49,807 nt of DNA, from contig JAAAUF010000207.1 in assembly GCA_015499985.1 (NCBI GenBank), positions 1 through 49,807 on the forward strand, written 5' to 3'. A program made the translations under genes and the position numbers. Shown here in pieces: positions 35,701-49,807 of the stretch. Below the pieces are notes generated by a model. That model searched no databases and was not told where the DNA came from. It was given only the letters and a program-made list of their open reading frames with translations. Within the stretch, counting starts at the first letter, position 1. Each line of letters opens with the position of its first letter. This DNA is from Haplosporangium gracile (lineage: Eukaryota > Mortierellomycota > Mortierellomycetes > Mortierellales > Mortierellaceae).

Positions 35701-36395
35701 TTCGGGACACTGCAGAGATATCCTTCAGAGGAACAATGACGACCGCATGAGGAGTTGACTATAGCAAATAGCATGGAGAGAAAGAAGAAGAAATGGGTAG
35801 ATTCAAAAGGGGGATGTTAGTCATGTTTATGCTTCTGTTGAATAACAACAAAAAAAAACGTGGGACGGAAGGGTCGGAGCAATTTTTTTTATTGATGTTG
35901 ACGAAGCCAAATGGATAAGCATGGATGCAGATGTGATTCAGGGCAAACGACAAGCACATAAAAATACAGCAATAAAAAAAATCAATCGCTCAAGATGGAC
36001 GTTATCCAATTTGATTTTTTTGTTATTTCCTCTCTTATGCTGTTTAACCATCCCAATCAAACAAAGTGGATCCTTGGTTACTTTCCAACGCTTCACAAGA
36101 AAAAGTGAGTTAAAAAAAGCGGTTGTCGCTTTGGAAAGAGGGTCCATTGGCAGAGATACGATCTACTCACCTCGTTACGATGGAAGCTCAGCTTGAACTC
36201 GCGCAAGGCCATGTATCGCTTTGACCAGATGAATGCCTTAAGGCCTTCTTCTTTTAGAGAAATGAAACCATGCTTAAGAACACCAGAGGTCGGCACATGG
36301 TCCTGGGGTGAATGGCGGATATCGTTGTGGTGCTGTTGTATGGGTGTCAACTCCTTGTATTTGGCGAGTGGATTGGAGTCGTCGGTGGCCAACAT
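32800..36395 (-). CDS. CLA4: p21-activated kinase with PH, CRIB and kinase domains (Cla4 type)
   Basis: An effector of Cdc42/Rac that controls polarity, septins and cytokinesis at the membrane. The nine-exon model is 36395-36171, 35758-35507, 35274-34936, 34670-34629, 34318-34026, 33927-33645, 33519-33420, 33304-32970 and 32865-32800, giving 644 aa. A PH domain covers about residues 38-130 ([30 protein letters not shown]). The CRIB/PBD follows at about 138-165 ([16 protein letters not shown], split from GLPETW by an intron). A Pro/Ser/Arg-rich linker includes a 14-codon exon ([14 protein letters not shown]). The kinase domain at about 374-636 shows [54 protein letters not shown] and [12 protein letters not shown] (Ser where most PAKs have Pro). 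PH plus CRIB defines the Cla4/Skm1 subgroup rather than Ste20. Confidence 0.95.
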
Positions 36396-38062
36396 GGTTT
36401 TTGTAAAAAAGGATAAGAACCTGAGGACGAGGAGGAGTGGAAGAGTGAAAGGCGAGTGTGGGAGGAAAGGAAAGAGAAAAGAAAGAGAAATAGAGTATGT
36501 GCTGTTTTTTACTCTGTTCTTATTTTAGCCGGAGTATGAAGCCGAAAGTAAATGAAAATAAGCGACAAAAAGAGGAAAACCTAGTGTCGAGATGGGGCAG
36601 GGTGATGACCAACGGAAAAGGGTGATGGTCGTGGAGGTGAAGGTGGGCTAAGTCTGATGGAAAATGGAGAAAGAGAGAAAGAGACCCAGCGACCGAAGCG
36701 TGTGAGTGTGAGAGAGTGTGTATGTGTGAAGGAGAAAGAAGAAAGGAAGAGGAGAGATGAAGAGAGTGAGTTGGAGATGGACGATGGAAAGAAAATATAT
36801 AAAAAAAAAAGACTATTTAAAAAGGGGAGGATGGACACAGAACAAGAAAGGAATAGAGCAAGAGATACAGAAAGTGAGGGAGAGGCAGCAAGGCGAAGGT
36901 TGGACAAAAAGGTAAAAAAAAGGCGCGATAGGCTGTGGTCCAATGGGTGTGTTATGTTAAAATGAAAACTGAAATGAAAAAAGCACGCATGTGTACGATG
37001 GCAATGGCACTGACAAAAGCAAAGCAACAGGACATGGCCTGGACAACAACCATACCCTTCTTTGTTGGCTCCCAGGTCAAAATAAAAAAATAAAAAATAA
37101 AAAGTGCTCACTTAAACGGACCGCACAACTTTTTTTTTTAACTTTTTGCTCCCATTCCATATCCCGTACACCTATACCCCATGGTCAAATTGCTTGGGCA
37201 TGGAATCTTGTCACCCTAACGCCCTTTTACACCTCCCTCCTTTCCCTTTCCCTTACTCTTTTTCATTTCTTCCCTCTTCTCGTCCCTTCTCTTCTCTCTT
37301 CTTCCTCCCTTTTTTAGTATCTATAGCCCTCATACTCCTCGTTCTTTTATAGTTCTTATCTTACGCTCTTGCACAAATGCACACTTTCCATTCGAGTCTA
37401 AAATAAGAATGGTTTGTTGCAGATGTTGTGCGGTTTAGATGAACAGGATCGACCATACAAGGTACGATTTTCATTTCTTTTCACTTTTTCATTTTTTATG
37501 CTCGACGCCGTTGTTTGTTTGTGCGCTTGGCTTACTTGTTTGCAATGCTATTGGCTTGCTTTTTTAGATACCACGGGTATAGGAACAGGCTCCTGTTGAC
37601 AAACAATTGGTCAGCAAGGCCGTGAGTGAGTGAATGAGTGAGCGAGCAGGGGCACCCACGCCGCACCGCATCTGCGCACCACCTACTCTATCCATGGCGC
37701 GAGAACGTGTACCAGTTCGCGATCCAGTGAAACAAAGAAGGTTGCTGATTTGATCCAACGGTCTAACTTACTGATTGTTGGTGCCTGAAATTTGACCCCT
37801 TGTCTGTTTTTATCAACATTTGGCGATTTAAATTTTCTTTTATTGAACGATCTCTATCTGACAGCGGAGTCTCTCTTTTCTCCTCCCACCTGACCCAGAA
37901 TTTTCTTTCCTTCAGACCCAACACACACACCACACCCACACATAGAGCACCTAACTGCACTACATATAGCCTCCTTCCCCTCCATCCTTTCATCTCTTCT
38001 TTTTCGCTCTAACAAACCTTACATCAGTTCCTCATCAAACACATCCCTCTTCAAAAGTACCA
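36396..38062. other. Divergent intergenic region, PAK (-) / ING (+)
   Basis: From 36420 to 36960 the + strand is purine-rich, giving the PAK gene a CT-rich leader. From 37200 to 37330 it is CT-rich on the + strand. A short segment at 37424-37459 is flanked by AG and GT and could be an unassigned exon, for example of a noncoding RNA or an ING 5' UTR. The last 130 bp before 38063 are CT- and CA-rich, typical of a leader. No other feature was seen. Confidence 0.5.
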
Positions 38063-39695
38063 ATGATGTCCAATAATCCACCCATGACTGCCGGCGAGTT
38101 TTTGGAGGAGTACATCGAGAGTAAGTCCTTGCTCGTTCATTCTTTATTGGTGCCAAGCAATTTTTTTTCTTCGCACTGCGGACAGTTAAAAAAAAAAAAA
38201 AATTCAGTGACCCCGACTAACGCAATAAGCCACCGACCACATCGCATCACTATGGCAACTTTATATCATTTTCGCTAGGTCTCGAGAATCTCCCTTCCGA
38301 AGTCCAGCAAGGTCTTCAAGAACTCGGCAAAGCCGATGCTCAGTACTTTGGTACGCCACTTCTCTCTTCTCGCACTCTCCCTTTTCACCTTAATGCCCTT
38401 CCTATTCCGCTGCAGCTGTAAACTCCCATGATGAAACAGTAGCTGACTAATATACTTCCACTCTTTTCCTTTCCCTTTCCCTTCTCATTGACCAACAGAT
38501 CTCAGAGAGTCATACCGAGGACATTGGAAAAAGTACACAAAGAGCGCCAAGCGGTCAAGCATACCCGCAGAGGAGGACGCAAACCTGGTCGCCGCACGTC
38601 TCAACATCGAGAAGGAGTACTGTGCCGCCATGCGCAAAGTCGATCAAAAGATTGATTACAGTCTCAAACTCTACGATCTCGTACGTCTCTCTTTTCTTGT
38701 CTGCTCTTGCCGGTGCTGCTGCTGTTGGTGTCATGGACTATATTCTAATTTCCTGTATTTCTACTCTTTTGTGCGTAGATCAACCGTCAGATTGTTCGAT
38801 TGGATGAAGAAACACAGAGGCTGGGAATCGACCTCCAGGACCCGGGTGAGGTGAAGAAAGGTACGAATGACTACATCAATAACAACCACACTCCCTTCTT
38901 CACAATCTTGCTTGTAACACTAACTTGCATATCATACATATTATTTTGCTAAATACTCTTGAATCTCTCTCTCTCTCTCTCTTCTATACCGAACTCCTTG
39001 CTATTGCATATGCTTTTTGTATTGCTCAAAACGTTCAAAAACAACAACACAACACATATGAATTGCCACCGCTAGTCAATCTGGATGTAGCTTCCGCCAA
39101 TAGAGGTAACTGGCCGCCAATAGCCTCTCCACTCATCTCTGCCGCTCACATCCACACACCCCTCTACGAATCAACAATGACAATCTATCTACCTACCTAC
39201 CTACCCATCTACACTCCCCCGTCAGTACTTCCAATAAGACAACAATTTATTTACAATACCATCTTTTTCAAAAAAAACACAACCCATAGATCGCAAGAGC
39301 CAGAAGGGTCCGATGTCGGCACCACGAAGCAACCCATCCGGCAGAAAGCGCGGCACGGGCGCCATCATGATGGACATTGACCCCAACGAGCCTCTCTACT
39401 GCTTCTGTCAACAGGTCTCCTACGGCGACATGGTTGGCTGTGACAACGACTCTGTAAGCGCTTTGCCTCTCTTCTTTTTTACACTTTGAAACTTTGATAT
39501 TAACAAAAATGACTCCCATTGAAAGTTGTCTGAGCTAACACACTGTATCACCCACTATTTTTCTTTGTCTACTTTGAATTGGATTGATAGTGCGACAAGG
39601 AGTGGTTCCATTATGGCTGTGTTGGTTTGAAAGAGCCTCCGATTGGAAAGTGGTACTGTGCCACCTGCCTGGCTAACATGAAGAATCGCAAGTAG
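38063..39695 (+). CDS. ING-family chromatin reader with C-terminal PHD finger
   Basis: ING proteins are subunits of histone acetyltransferase or deacetylase complexes and read H3K4me3 through the PHD finger. Exons 38063-38120, 38279-38350, 38499-38680, 38779-38860, 39290-39453 and 39591-39695 give 220 aa, a usual size for Yng1/Yng2-like proteins. The N-terminal helical ING domain shows FLEEYIESLENLPSEVQ, a hallmark, then LRESYRGHWKKY and a second helix KEYCAAMRKVDQKID. A basic linker (APRSNPSGRKRGTG) precedes the PHD finger, with Cys4-His-Cys3 ligands in YCFCQQ, DMVGCDNDSCDKEWFHYGC and WYCATCL. The protein ends KNRK. Two ATGs in a row open exon 1; I chose the first. Which complex it serves (NuA4-, NuA3- or Rpd3-like) cannot be told from this sequence. 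An AATAAA lies at 39808-39813. Confidence 0.93.
38963..38985. repeat. CT dinucleotide repeat in ING intron 4
   Basis: A short (CT)n run in the 429-nt fourth intron of the ING gene. CTAC repeats (about 39186-39210) lie further along in the same intron. Confidence 0.85.
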
Positions 39696-39807
39696 AAAAT
39701 GGTGAAATCTGGGCTTTGCTTTTCGACAACAGCCTTTCAAACACATTCACTCAAAGTTGTCGATAGCCTCTTCTCATTCTTCATTGTAACTTTCCTCCTT
39801 TCAGGGA

Positions 39808-39813
39808 AATAAA
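39808..39813 (+). terminator. Possible poly(A) signal of the ING gene
   Basis: AATAAA occurs 113 nt after the ING stop codon. The LAM-type gene ends only 219 bp away on the opposite strand, so the two 3' UTRs are short or overlap. Confidence 0.4.
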
Positions 39814-39914
39814 GTAATTACAAAAATTTGCAAAAAAAAAAAAGAAAAAAAGAACGATTGTTGTTTTTTTATTCTTGTGTCGTTTCAAAAAGAAAGAGCG
39901 GTGTGGTGGCGGTG

Positions 39915-42900
39915 TTACAGTTCTTGGGACGCGCTGCCTCGTTCCAAAGCCTTCTCCAAGGTTTCAAGTTGTTGTTGAAGTTCATTAATCCTGGCCTGCA
40001 GTTTCGCCTCTGTCAATGCTGATACTAATGATGATGATGTTGATGATGTATGGTCGTTGAAATCGCTGTCGTTGTCCTTGTCGTTACGTTCCTGTTTCCG
40101 CATCCGGCTCCATTCCCGACCGGCTGCTGCACGCTGGTATTGGCGGTGTCTTTCTTCCCGCTCCGTGAGCCATGCCCACATCGACTCTTCCTGGTCTCGC
40201 GCGTACCCACTGTCGTCAAAGCTATCGTAATCCACCCCTCCATAATAGCCGCCCTTGGGTGGAGGCGCCATGTGTGACCGACCACCGCCGCTCCTCTGCT
40301 CTGCAAAGACGTCGCTTTGGATCTTCTCGATCTGAGAGGTCACGCTCGAGATCTGGAACCAGATGTAGACGTTAGCCAACATCACGATCACCAGGACCGT
40401 CATCAGAGCCATGTGGGACGCTCCCTCACCATCCGGGCCCGCCGAGAACGAAGCCATGATACCAGACAGTAACCCAGCAGCTCCACCACTAGCACTACCT
40501 TTTCCTGCAGACTGCTGAGCTGCGACAGCAGGACCCTTTTCAGGCTTGTCATTCTCTACCGAAGCTTGTGCAGGTGCATGCTGATGGTGGTCACGCTTGG
40601 TCCTTGCGCGATCTTGCGTTGGGGAGGTCGTCCTGCTTGTTGGAGTAGGAGCTCTCCTGCTTGCATCAGATGTGGGTGGTGTGGCGGTGGATCCTGCGCT
40701 AGCCCCGCCAAACTCCTCTGGATGAGCAGCAATGTGCTTCCGAATGCTCGCGTTCAGCTCCTTGTAGTGTGTTCCCATTCCCTCGGCGGCTCCTTTCTCA
40801 ATCTGACCCTTGATCCAACTGCTCTTGGTAAACTCGACAGCTCCGGTAACAACCACCAGCACTTGATTAGGGCCAGCCCAGGTAATACAGGTTCGGCATT
40901 TGGTCGTAAAACTTCCTCCAGAAGGAACATCCGGCGTCGAAGTTGTTGTGACAGTCGTAACATACTCGTCAAAGTTCTTGTATTCGCAAACATCCGTCAG
41001 GATGGCCTTGGTCGTCTTGGGTCCAATAGGCATGCCCAACCATTTGGTATATTTGGTCACCTTGGTCGAGGTTCCATCGCCAGCGCTCTTCCAGGCCTCC
41101 TCCTGCACGTCTGCTCCCTTCATCGCCTCGTTAGTCAGGAAACTCTTGCTAAAGTTGGAATCGAACAAGAGTTTCCACATGCTCTCAACTGTTCCTGGAT
41201 ATGTTTCCGACATGAAAGAGTTGGCATAGTGTCGACCGTCCTTGGAGCACTTGCATGTGGTGGGTCCATGGTTGGCTCCTGCGCTTGCCGGTGCTCCTCC
41301 TCCTCCCGCTGTTGCTGATGCTGCCGCTGCCGCTGGAGCACTCCCATTAGCCGTCGCATGGCCATTAGTCTTGGTCAAGAGGCTGGTAGGAGCAGACTCT
41401 GATGCTGCACGTCCGCTTCGGTGATGATCCTCCAAGTCAAAGGTCGATTTGCTGCTGGGATTGGCCTGCTGCTTGAAATCGAACGAGGTCGGTCGAGGGG
41501 GCAACTCGGACTGCGACCGAGCTCTTCCTGTACGGGTGCTCTCTGTTGCTGAACCTACGTGACGCATGCCATGATGAGAACAGAATGACATCCCAAGTTA
41601 GCTAATACTTCTCAACTTTTTTCTTGATCTAGCAGATATTTTCGGGATCAAAGCGGCATGGTGCTCGTAAAATGTTTCGTGCTTATCGCGAAAATTACCG
41701 TTACGACCGTCATCATCTGGAAGAATTGGAGCAATAACTTCTATTAACACATTTGGGCGCACAACGAGCAGACCGTCTCCGTCAGCTTCTTTCGCTTCAG
41801 CTTTTTCGCAAATACAAATTGCAACAGAGCTAAAAAAAAAAGAATTATAATTACCTTTTAAGATTTTCTTGACAGTAGCCCGTTTGGACCCACGTCGACG
41901 TGATCCAACAGACGACTTGCCGTCCATGTCCTCCCCTATCTCATCCCAGTCGGCCTCATCTGCGGTCCAATTCTGTGACGCAGATGAGGATCGCCTATGT
42001 CGGTTCCTCCTCGAATCGGAGGCTGGTCGGGCCGAAATGAACGAGTCGGCGTCATCGTCATCATTTAACGTGACGTTTGATCGGTTCTGTCGAAAGTAGG
42101 CGTTATTATGGGCTGCTGAGGCATTAGCTGCACAAGGGAACGACTTTCTCCATGCTGCCATCAAAAGATCGTGTGCTGCATCCCGAGACAAGAATGAGGC
42201 GAAAAAGTGACCCTTGGTGTTGGTTGTTGTTACGATGCTGATGGCGTTAGGGATCACAAACGCCGTGAGCCGTTTTTCGATAGCCGTAATCTCGGAGAAC
42301 GCAATGACCAACTAGTTTGTTTAGTATTAAGGAAAGGCAAGGAGAAAGAAGAGAGGGGAAGGGAGACGGAGAGAAAGGAAAAGAGAAGGGGTTCGGGTGA
42401 GTATCAATTGATAATAACAAGTTAGATCACACTAGTCCATTACTGCGTACAAAATGATGCTATATGCAACGTCTTGGCTTATCACTCATTTCTGAACCAG
42501 ATGTGTGGTCCTTGGAAGGTGAAAAAGAGGGAGGCCAGTGATACTCACATTGGTGACCCATCCAAAGATGTTGGCGTTGAAGCAAACATGATTCTCGCTG
42601 ATATAAAGTCGACCCTGTACCAAGATTTCTTTCTGAAGAGCACAACCGTAATCTATTTTAGATTTTTAATGGTCAAAGAGGCTGTTAGCAAAGTAGATCG
42701 AAGTGTGATGATGAGTGAACAAAGCAAGATTGCAAGGTACACAAGGCACAACGACCAAGACAAAGAAAGAAAGAACCGTTATGACAACGACAACGAGGTG
42801 GCCTGATGTTTGATCAAGTTATCAGTGGCCACACGAGATGGATGAAAAAGCCCTTTGTATGAACCAAAACGATCAAAAATAACGCACGTTTTCGTTTAGG

Positions 42901-44883
42901 AGTTGCCCAGAACACAGCCCTGGAGAGAGCAAGAGAGGCCAACAGGCATAACTCAAAATATTAATTAACACATAATTGAGAGACGAGACGGCACAAAAGC
43001 CACGTATGCTCTCCATCTCCCTCTTTTTGTCCACTCGCTTCTCACACAGCATCCTAACGCACACCATGTGAGCCTCGATCTGTTCTTTTTTGTTACTCTT
43101 CCTTGGCTCTGGGACGCTGCTCACAAAGACAAGCAACAGGTTCACCGTCTCTATTTTGATCCTCTGGTCAGGGTTGAATTATACACCGAACAATTGGTGA
43201 CCAAGGAAGATCGGGTGAGGAGTTGTTGACCTGTGGGGCTATGAGTCGTCTCTAAGAGTGCTGTGTTGTGCTGTATGTATGTTTACCTTCAATCAGCTTT
43301 TCCTCGTCAGGCACACTCCGGAAGATGCTGTGAAAGTCGCTGAAGCGTTTCTCGTTTGCGTACACAAAGTTGATGTTGGCAGCCGAGTAGTCATCGCCGT
43401 CGTTCTGTGAACTGGTTGACTCTGCTGGGCTGTAGTCCTCGTTGCCGTTGCCGCTGCCGTTGTAGCTGTATTCCTGACCGTCGGTACCGATCGACTCTGG
43501 GAAACTGCCTGGTCCGCCGCTTCCCGGAGGTGCCATGACTGGGAGGTTGGTGTCGGTTTCGTAGGGTTCGTATTGGGTGGAGCCGCCGTTCATTTGGAAT
43601 GCCTCCATGGTCATTGTCTCTGGTTGAAGGGAGACCATGCCTTGATTCTCTGTCTGTGTGGAGTTGTTGGGTGCTGTGGATGTAACAATGAGGTTTGACG
43701 TGAAAGACAGCAAATGGCAGGGATAGTTTCAGAAAAAAGAGGAGTGTAGGAGTAAGAGTGAGTGAGAGGAGAGGAACAAGGGAAGAAAGAATAAGGTGAG
43801 TGAGTGAGTGAGCAAGAGCACCGTCGTCTAAGTTTGGATAAAGTGTGAGAAAGGAGGAGGGAAGAACGAAGAGGAAGAGAGAGTGTGGGACGGAGTCGAG
43901 CCAACGAGGGCGAAGGGAGGAGGAGAGAAACGAGGGGCGGGTGGGAATAAGAAAGAAAAGTAAAGAGAAGAGATGATGACAACAATGTCTATCGATTGTG
44001 GCAGTTGGATGAAAAGAGAAGAAAGAAAAGGCGAGTGCAATGGTCCATAATAGGGCTGGGCAAAGAACCAGGCACATAAGAAGTCGACCAAGGGGAAGGT
44101 CGACGACGATTGGTGGATGGCACACAATTCACACACGATGCGATCGATGGAAAAGCATCCCCGCGCCTCTAAAGATCGCAAATACATTTTAGCTCACTCA
44201 CACTACAGCAGCAAGAGAGAGGTCATGACTTTCAAGTGGGGTCGATGGGGATTGAAAAAAAAAAAAAAAAAGGTATTTTTGATGGCTGCTGCAGCTCGCA
44301 TTAATATTGTTCACCGCTCTCATCTTATGCCCTGGTGTACACCTGGCATGGAAACACGAGTAGGCGCCCTTTGAGAAAAAGAACAAGTCACTCCGTACAC
44401 ATCATACTATACACTGCACGACATGAAAAAAAAGTAAAGCTGCTTACCATCGCCAGAAGTATTCCCATGTGTCCTTACATCAACATCATCACCACTACCT
44501 ACAGTCTCATTGACGTTGACGTCGCCGTTGGAATCGTTGTTGCTGTTGCTGTTGTTGCTTCCATTCGGATCCGTCTCTCCTCCTGCTGTTGGCGCTGATG
44601 CGGTCGCATTGATGCCCAGAATGTCCGTGGCGGCATTTCGAACCGTAGCAAGGAAACCTCCTCCGCCTTGTGCGCCTGCAGAGGAGGTGGGGGTAGTTGG
44701 CTGGGGGATGCTGTTTGTGCTGCTGTATGTCTTTGCGAGAGGTGGTTTGACCTGTGTTGCTAGTTGTTCAGAGTGCGCAATGGCAGGAGTGGTGCTAGTA
44801 GTAGTAGTAGGAGGAGGAGGAAGTAGTTGTTGGTAGGGCTGGTCGTTGACCTCTTGTGGTTCTGAGCTTAGAGGGGTTGCCAT
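39915..44883 (-). CDS. LAM/GRAMD1-type sterol transfer protein (GRAM, VASt, membrane anchor)
   Basis: Fungal Lam/Ysp and animal GRAMD1/Aster proteins sit in the ER at membrane contact sites and move sterol from the plasma membrane. Exons 44883-44448, 43673-43287, 42652-42549, 42311-41855 and 41554-39915 give 1007 aa. The first 240 residues are Thr/Pro/Asn/Gly-rich and disordered. The GRAM domain covers about 246-360 (FHSIFRSVPDEEKLIEDYGC, LYISENHVCFNANIFGWVTN, IAFSEITAIEKR). The VASt domain lies at about 569-744 (ANSFMSETYPGTVESMWKLL, TKYTKWLGMPIGPKTTK, HYKELNASIRKHI). A single membrane segment follows at about 843-863 (MTVLVIVMLANVYIWF), then a C-terminal coiled coil (LQARINELQQQLETLEKAL). 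This order is that of the yeast Lam family. Three of the four introns are long (300, 634 and 774 nt). Confidence 0.93.
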
Positions 44884-44987
44884 GACAGTCGTTGCAGTTG
44901 TTGTTGTATATGTCTGCGTGTGTGCGGTGTGCGGTGTGCGGTGTGCGGTGTGAGTGTGAGTGAAAGTAGTATCAGTAGAATGAAAAT

Positions 44988-45074
44988 AAGAGAAGAGAAG
45001 AGAAGAGAGAAGAGAAGAGAAAAGAGAAAAGAGAAAAGAGAGAAGAGAGAAGAGAGAAGAGAGAAGAGAGAAGA
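44988..45074. repeat. GA-rich (AGAGAAGAGA)n tract
   Basis: Imperfect repeats of AGAGAAGAGAAA-type units in the leader or promoter of the LAM-type gene. Low-complexity polypurine sequence, pyrimidine on the gene's coding strand. Confidence 0.85.
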
Positions 45075-45827
45075 ATGTGGAGTCAAAAGACAAGCAGATA
45101 GACACGCTAAGGAAGAAGAAGCGATCAGAGCGATGGAAGAATAGGAATGACTGCAGGCAGAACATTGCTGCATTATGAACAAAAGAACAAATGTAAAAAT
45201 TATTTCAACTGACGAGTGAGTGAGCGATCGCCATAGACAGACAGTTATGATGCGATGATGACCGAACACCTGGCGTGCACCCACACACACGTATCATCCA
45301 TGACATCCCTTTTTCCTTGTCTCATTCGCACAATAATGTCCCAAGACATCTAGTGAAATCCAAAGCTGCTGGGTTGGACTCAACACATTTTGGTGGCGCA
45401 TCCTAAGGAGGGATGGATCGCAAAGAGGGCTCGCAAAGTGAGTGACGACTATTAAGAGCGAGTTAGACGCGTGCCTCTGATTTCTTTAATACTTCATCGC
45501 GTCGACCAATTATACTCGCACAGGAAGATGTCAGCACCCTTATTATCAACGCCGACATCTCACAATTCATTACATCGCTGTACCAGGTCCTTGTTCTATA
45601 AACTTTTCATGCCTATACTCATGGAGCATTGACCACCATTAGACTATTCCCTCGTGTAGCGTGTGTTCCTGAATATCTTCTTCCATCCAAGGCTAATAAA
45701 TTCAACGAAGCACGATCTATGCATTCCTCCTCCCCCCCACTCCCTTCCAACGGTCGGTTGTCAAAAAAGAAGTGAAAAGTGACGTCTTTCTCTCCCTTTC
45801 CTTTTCTTTGGCGTGTTTCGGGGACAC

Positions 45828-45835
45828 TATAAAAG
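45828..45835 (+). promoter_or_regulatory. TATA box of the enolase gene
   Basis: TATAAAAG lies 92 nt upstream of the enolase ATG, followed by a CT-rich leader. Position and sequence fit a strong TATA-type promoter, as expected for a glycolytic gene. Confidence 0.75.
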
Positions 45836-45926
45836 TCCGCTACGAACACTTTTTCTTCTTCTTTATTCTTTCCTTTCTCCCCTCACACCACCCACCCCAC
45901 CCAATCCAACCCCAGCCCCTCTCACA

Positions 45927-48963
<3,037 letters not shown>

Positions 48964-49308
48964 ATACCTTCATTCCCCACTCTCCACTCTCTTCATTCAT
49001 TCAAAATAGCAAATTGCACATATAATTCCTTGACGGTGTTCCTCTGAAAAAATAAACCATCAGGTTTTTTTTTGTATTTTAATTCATTCGTGGTTCGATG
49101 GCCTGATACTATTGAACCTGGGAATCATGAATCAGCAAACCCTTCACAGTGAGAGTGAGCGGTTAAATGTCGTATCTACTTTTTTTAATTTGTGGGCATG
49201 AAAGTTATTACATAGAGAAAGAACGGCGACGATCGTGGGGGGCATAATTATTAGGTGGTCGTGATATTAAAGAAGTTGGGAGTTGGACAAAACGCGATCC
49301 CGGATGAT
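48964..49308. other. Convergent 3' region, enolase / Ras
   Basis: It contains the enolase poly(A) signal and T-rich sequence. Nothing else is recognisable. Confidence 0.55.
49051..49056 (+). terminator. Possible poly(A) signal of enolase
   Basis: AATAAA, 88 nt after the enolase stop codon and just before a T-rich run. Confidence 0.5.
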
Positions 49309-49651
49309 TTACAGGATGGCGCAGACCTTTTTTTTGGGTTGCCTAGGCTGGGGAGCCCCACCATCACGGGCCTGACGGATCATCCGGACGACATTGTAAA
49401 AAGACCGCTCGACATTGACACACGTCTTGGCCGATGTTTCCGTAAACTCGCAACGCAATGATTTGGCCATCAACGCTCCCTCGTCACGGGTGACCTCACG
49501 TTCGGCCAACTTGTCGCACTTGTTACCGACAAGCATCAACGGCACATTTTCCGAATCCTTGACACGCACAATCTGGTCGCGGAATCGTCTTATCCTGTCG
49601 AACGTTGAGCGAGCTGCAATCGAATACACTAACAGGAATCCCTCTCCATCG
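49309..49651 (-). CDS. Ras-family small GTPase, 3' part only
   Basis: This last exon starts after an AG at 49653-49652 and runs to TAA at 49309. The reading frame enters at DGEGFLLVYSI, which follows switch II in Ras. Further motifs are LMLVGNKCDK (G4), ETSAK (G5) and a C-terminal hypervariable region with lysines before the CAAX box CAIL. Leu as the final residue suggests geranylgeranylation rather than farnesylation, with the Lys run helping plasma-membrane binding. The sequence is closer to Ras than to Rho or Rab. The P-loop and switch regions must lie upstream; the remaining 156 bases to the window edge look intronic and lack the expected switch II sequence. Confidence 0.9.
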
Positions 49652-49807
49652 CTATATATTCAATTGGGAAAAGGGGTGATGACACATCAATGTAAAGTGA
49701 ATATGGTCAGTTAGAAGCAGTAAAATGAGCACTTTTGGTTTAAAAGGGTGCATTGAAAACCTTCGTCTCTCCCTCTCTCTCTCGCAAGCATACAGTTCTC
49801 CCCAAAA

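Larger units (their letters stand above)
44884..45926. other. Divergent intergenic region, LAM-type gene (-) / enolase (+)
   Basis: The LAM side has (TGCGGTG)-type repeats at about 44922-44950 and a long GA-rich run at about 44988-45074, CT-rich on its coding strand. The middle (45100-45700) shows nothing I can name. The enolase side has a TATA box and a CT-rich leader. Confidence 0.55.

Overview
The window is a piece of a fungal nuclear genome. It is dense with spliced protein genes: short GT-AG introns, pyrimidine-rich promoters, chitin synthase, PAK and GCK kinases, thiamine fusion enzymes of fungal architecture, and a type I metacaspase. The long DUF3712 protein, the exon style and the GCC/CTC/AAG-rich codon choice of the strongly expressed genes suggest an early-diverging fungus of the Mortierella/Linnemannia kind. 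That placement is inference from gene style; no search was run. I found no rRNA, tRNA, CRISPR array or intact transposon.

Layout, left to right: a 5'-truncated DUF3712 protein (+, 1-3390); chitin synthase (-, 4166-7670); a broken PHO-4 family phosphate transporter (-, 9211-10769); a GCK-III/MST-like kinase (+, 12057-15986); a THI20-type HMP kinase/TenA fusion (-, 16191-18697), divergent from a THI6-type bifunctional thiamine enzyme (+, 19058-21442); a metacaspase (-, 21599-23503), divergent from a zeta-class GST/maleylacetoacetate isomerase (+, 24002-25412); an SQS1-like R3H/G-patch protein (-, 25618-28707); lariat debranching enzyme DBR1 (-, 28955-31238); a repeat-built fold-back region (about 31730-32490); a Cla4-type PAK with PH and CRIB domains (-, 32800-36395); an ING-family PHD protein (+, 38063-39695); a LAM-type GRAM/VASt sterol-transfer protein (-, 39915-44883); enolase (+, 45927-48963); and the 3' end of a Ras GTPase (-, from 49309) that runs off the window.

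Most genes are ordinary housekeeping, wall, signalling or lipid genes and form no single pathway. Two neighbourhoods make functional sense. THI20-like and THI6-like genes share a 360-bp divergent promoter and together supply HMP-PP, Thz-P and thiamine phosphate. DBR1 and the SQS1-like protein, both RNA-processing factors, lie head to tail 247 bp apart. The exon models below were joined by hand. For every multi-exon gene except the isomerase and the transporter, all splice phases close and the total length is a multiple of three.

The most notable observations are: the transporter pseudogene (two frameshifts, one in-frame stop, no first exon found); the fold-back region; an eight-copy 15-bp minisatellite filling a stop-free, 3n-length intron of the SQS1-like gene; very small start exons in the GCK and DBR1 genes; and an isomerase intron with no usable canonical donor.
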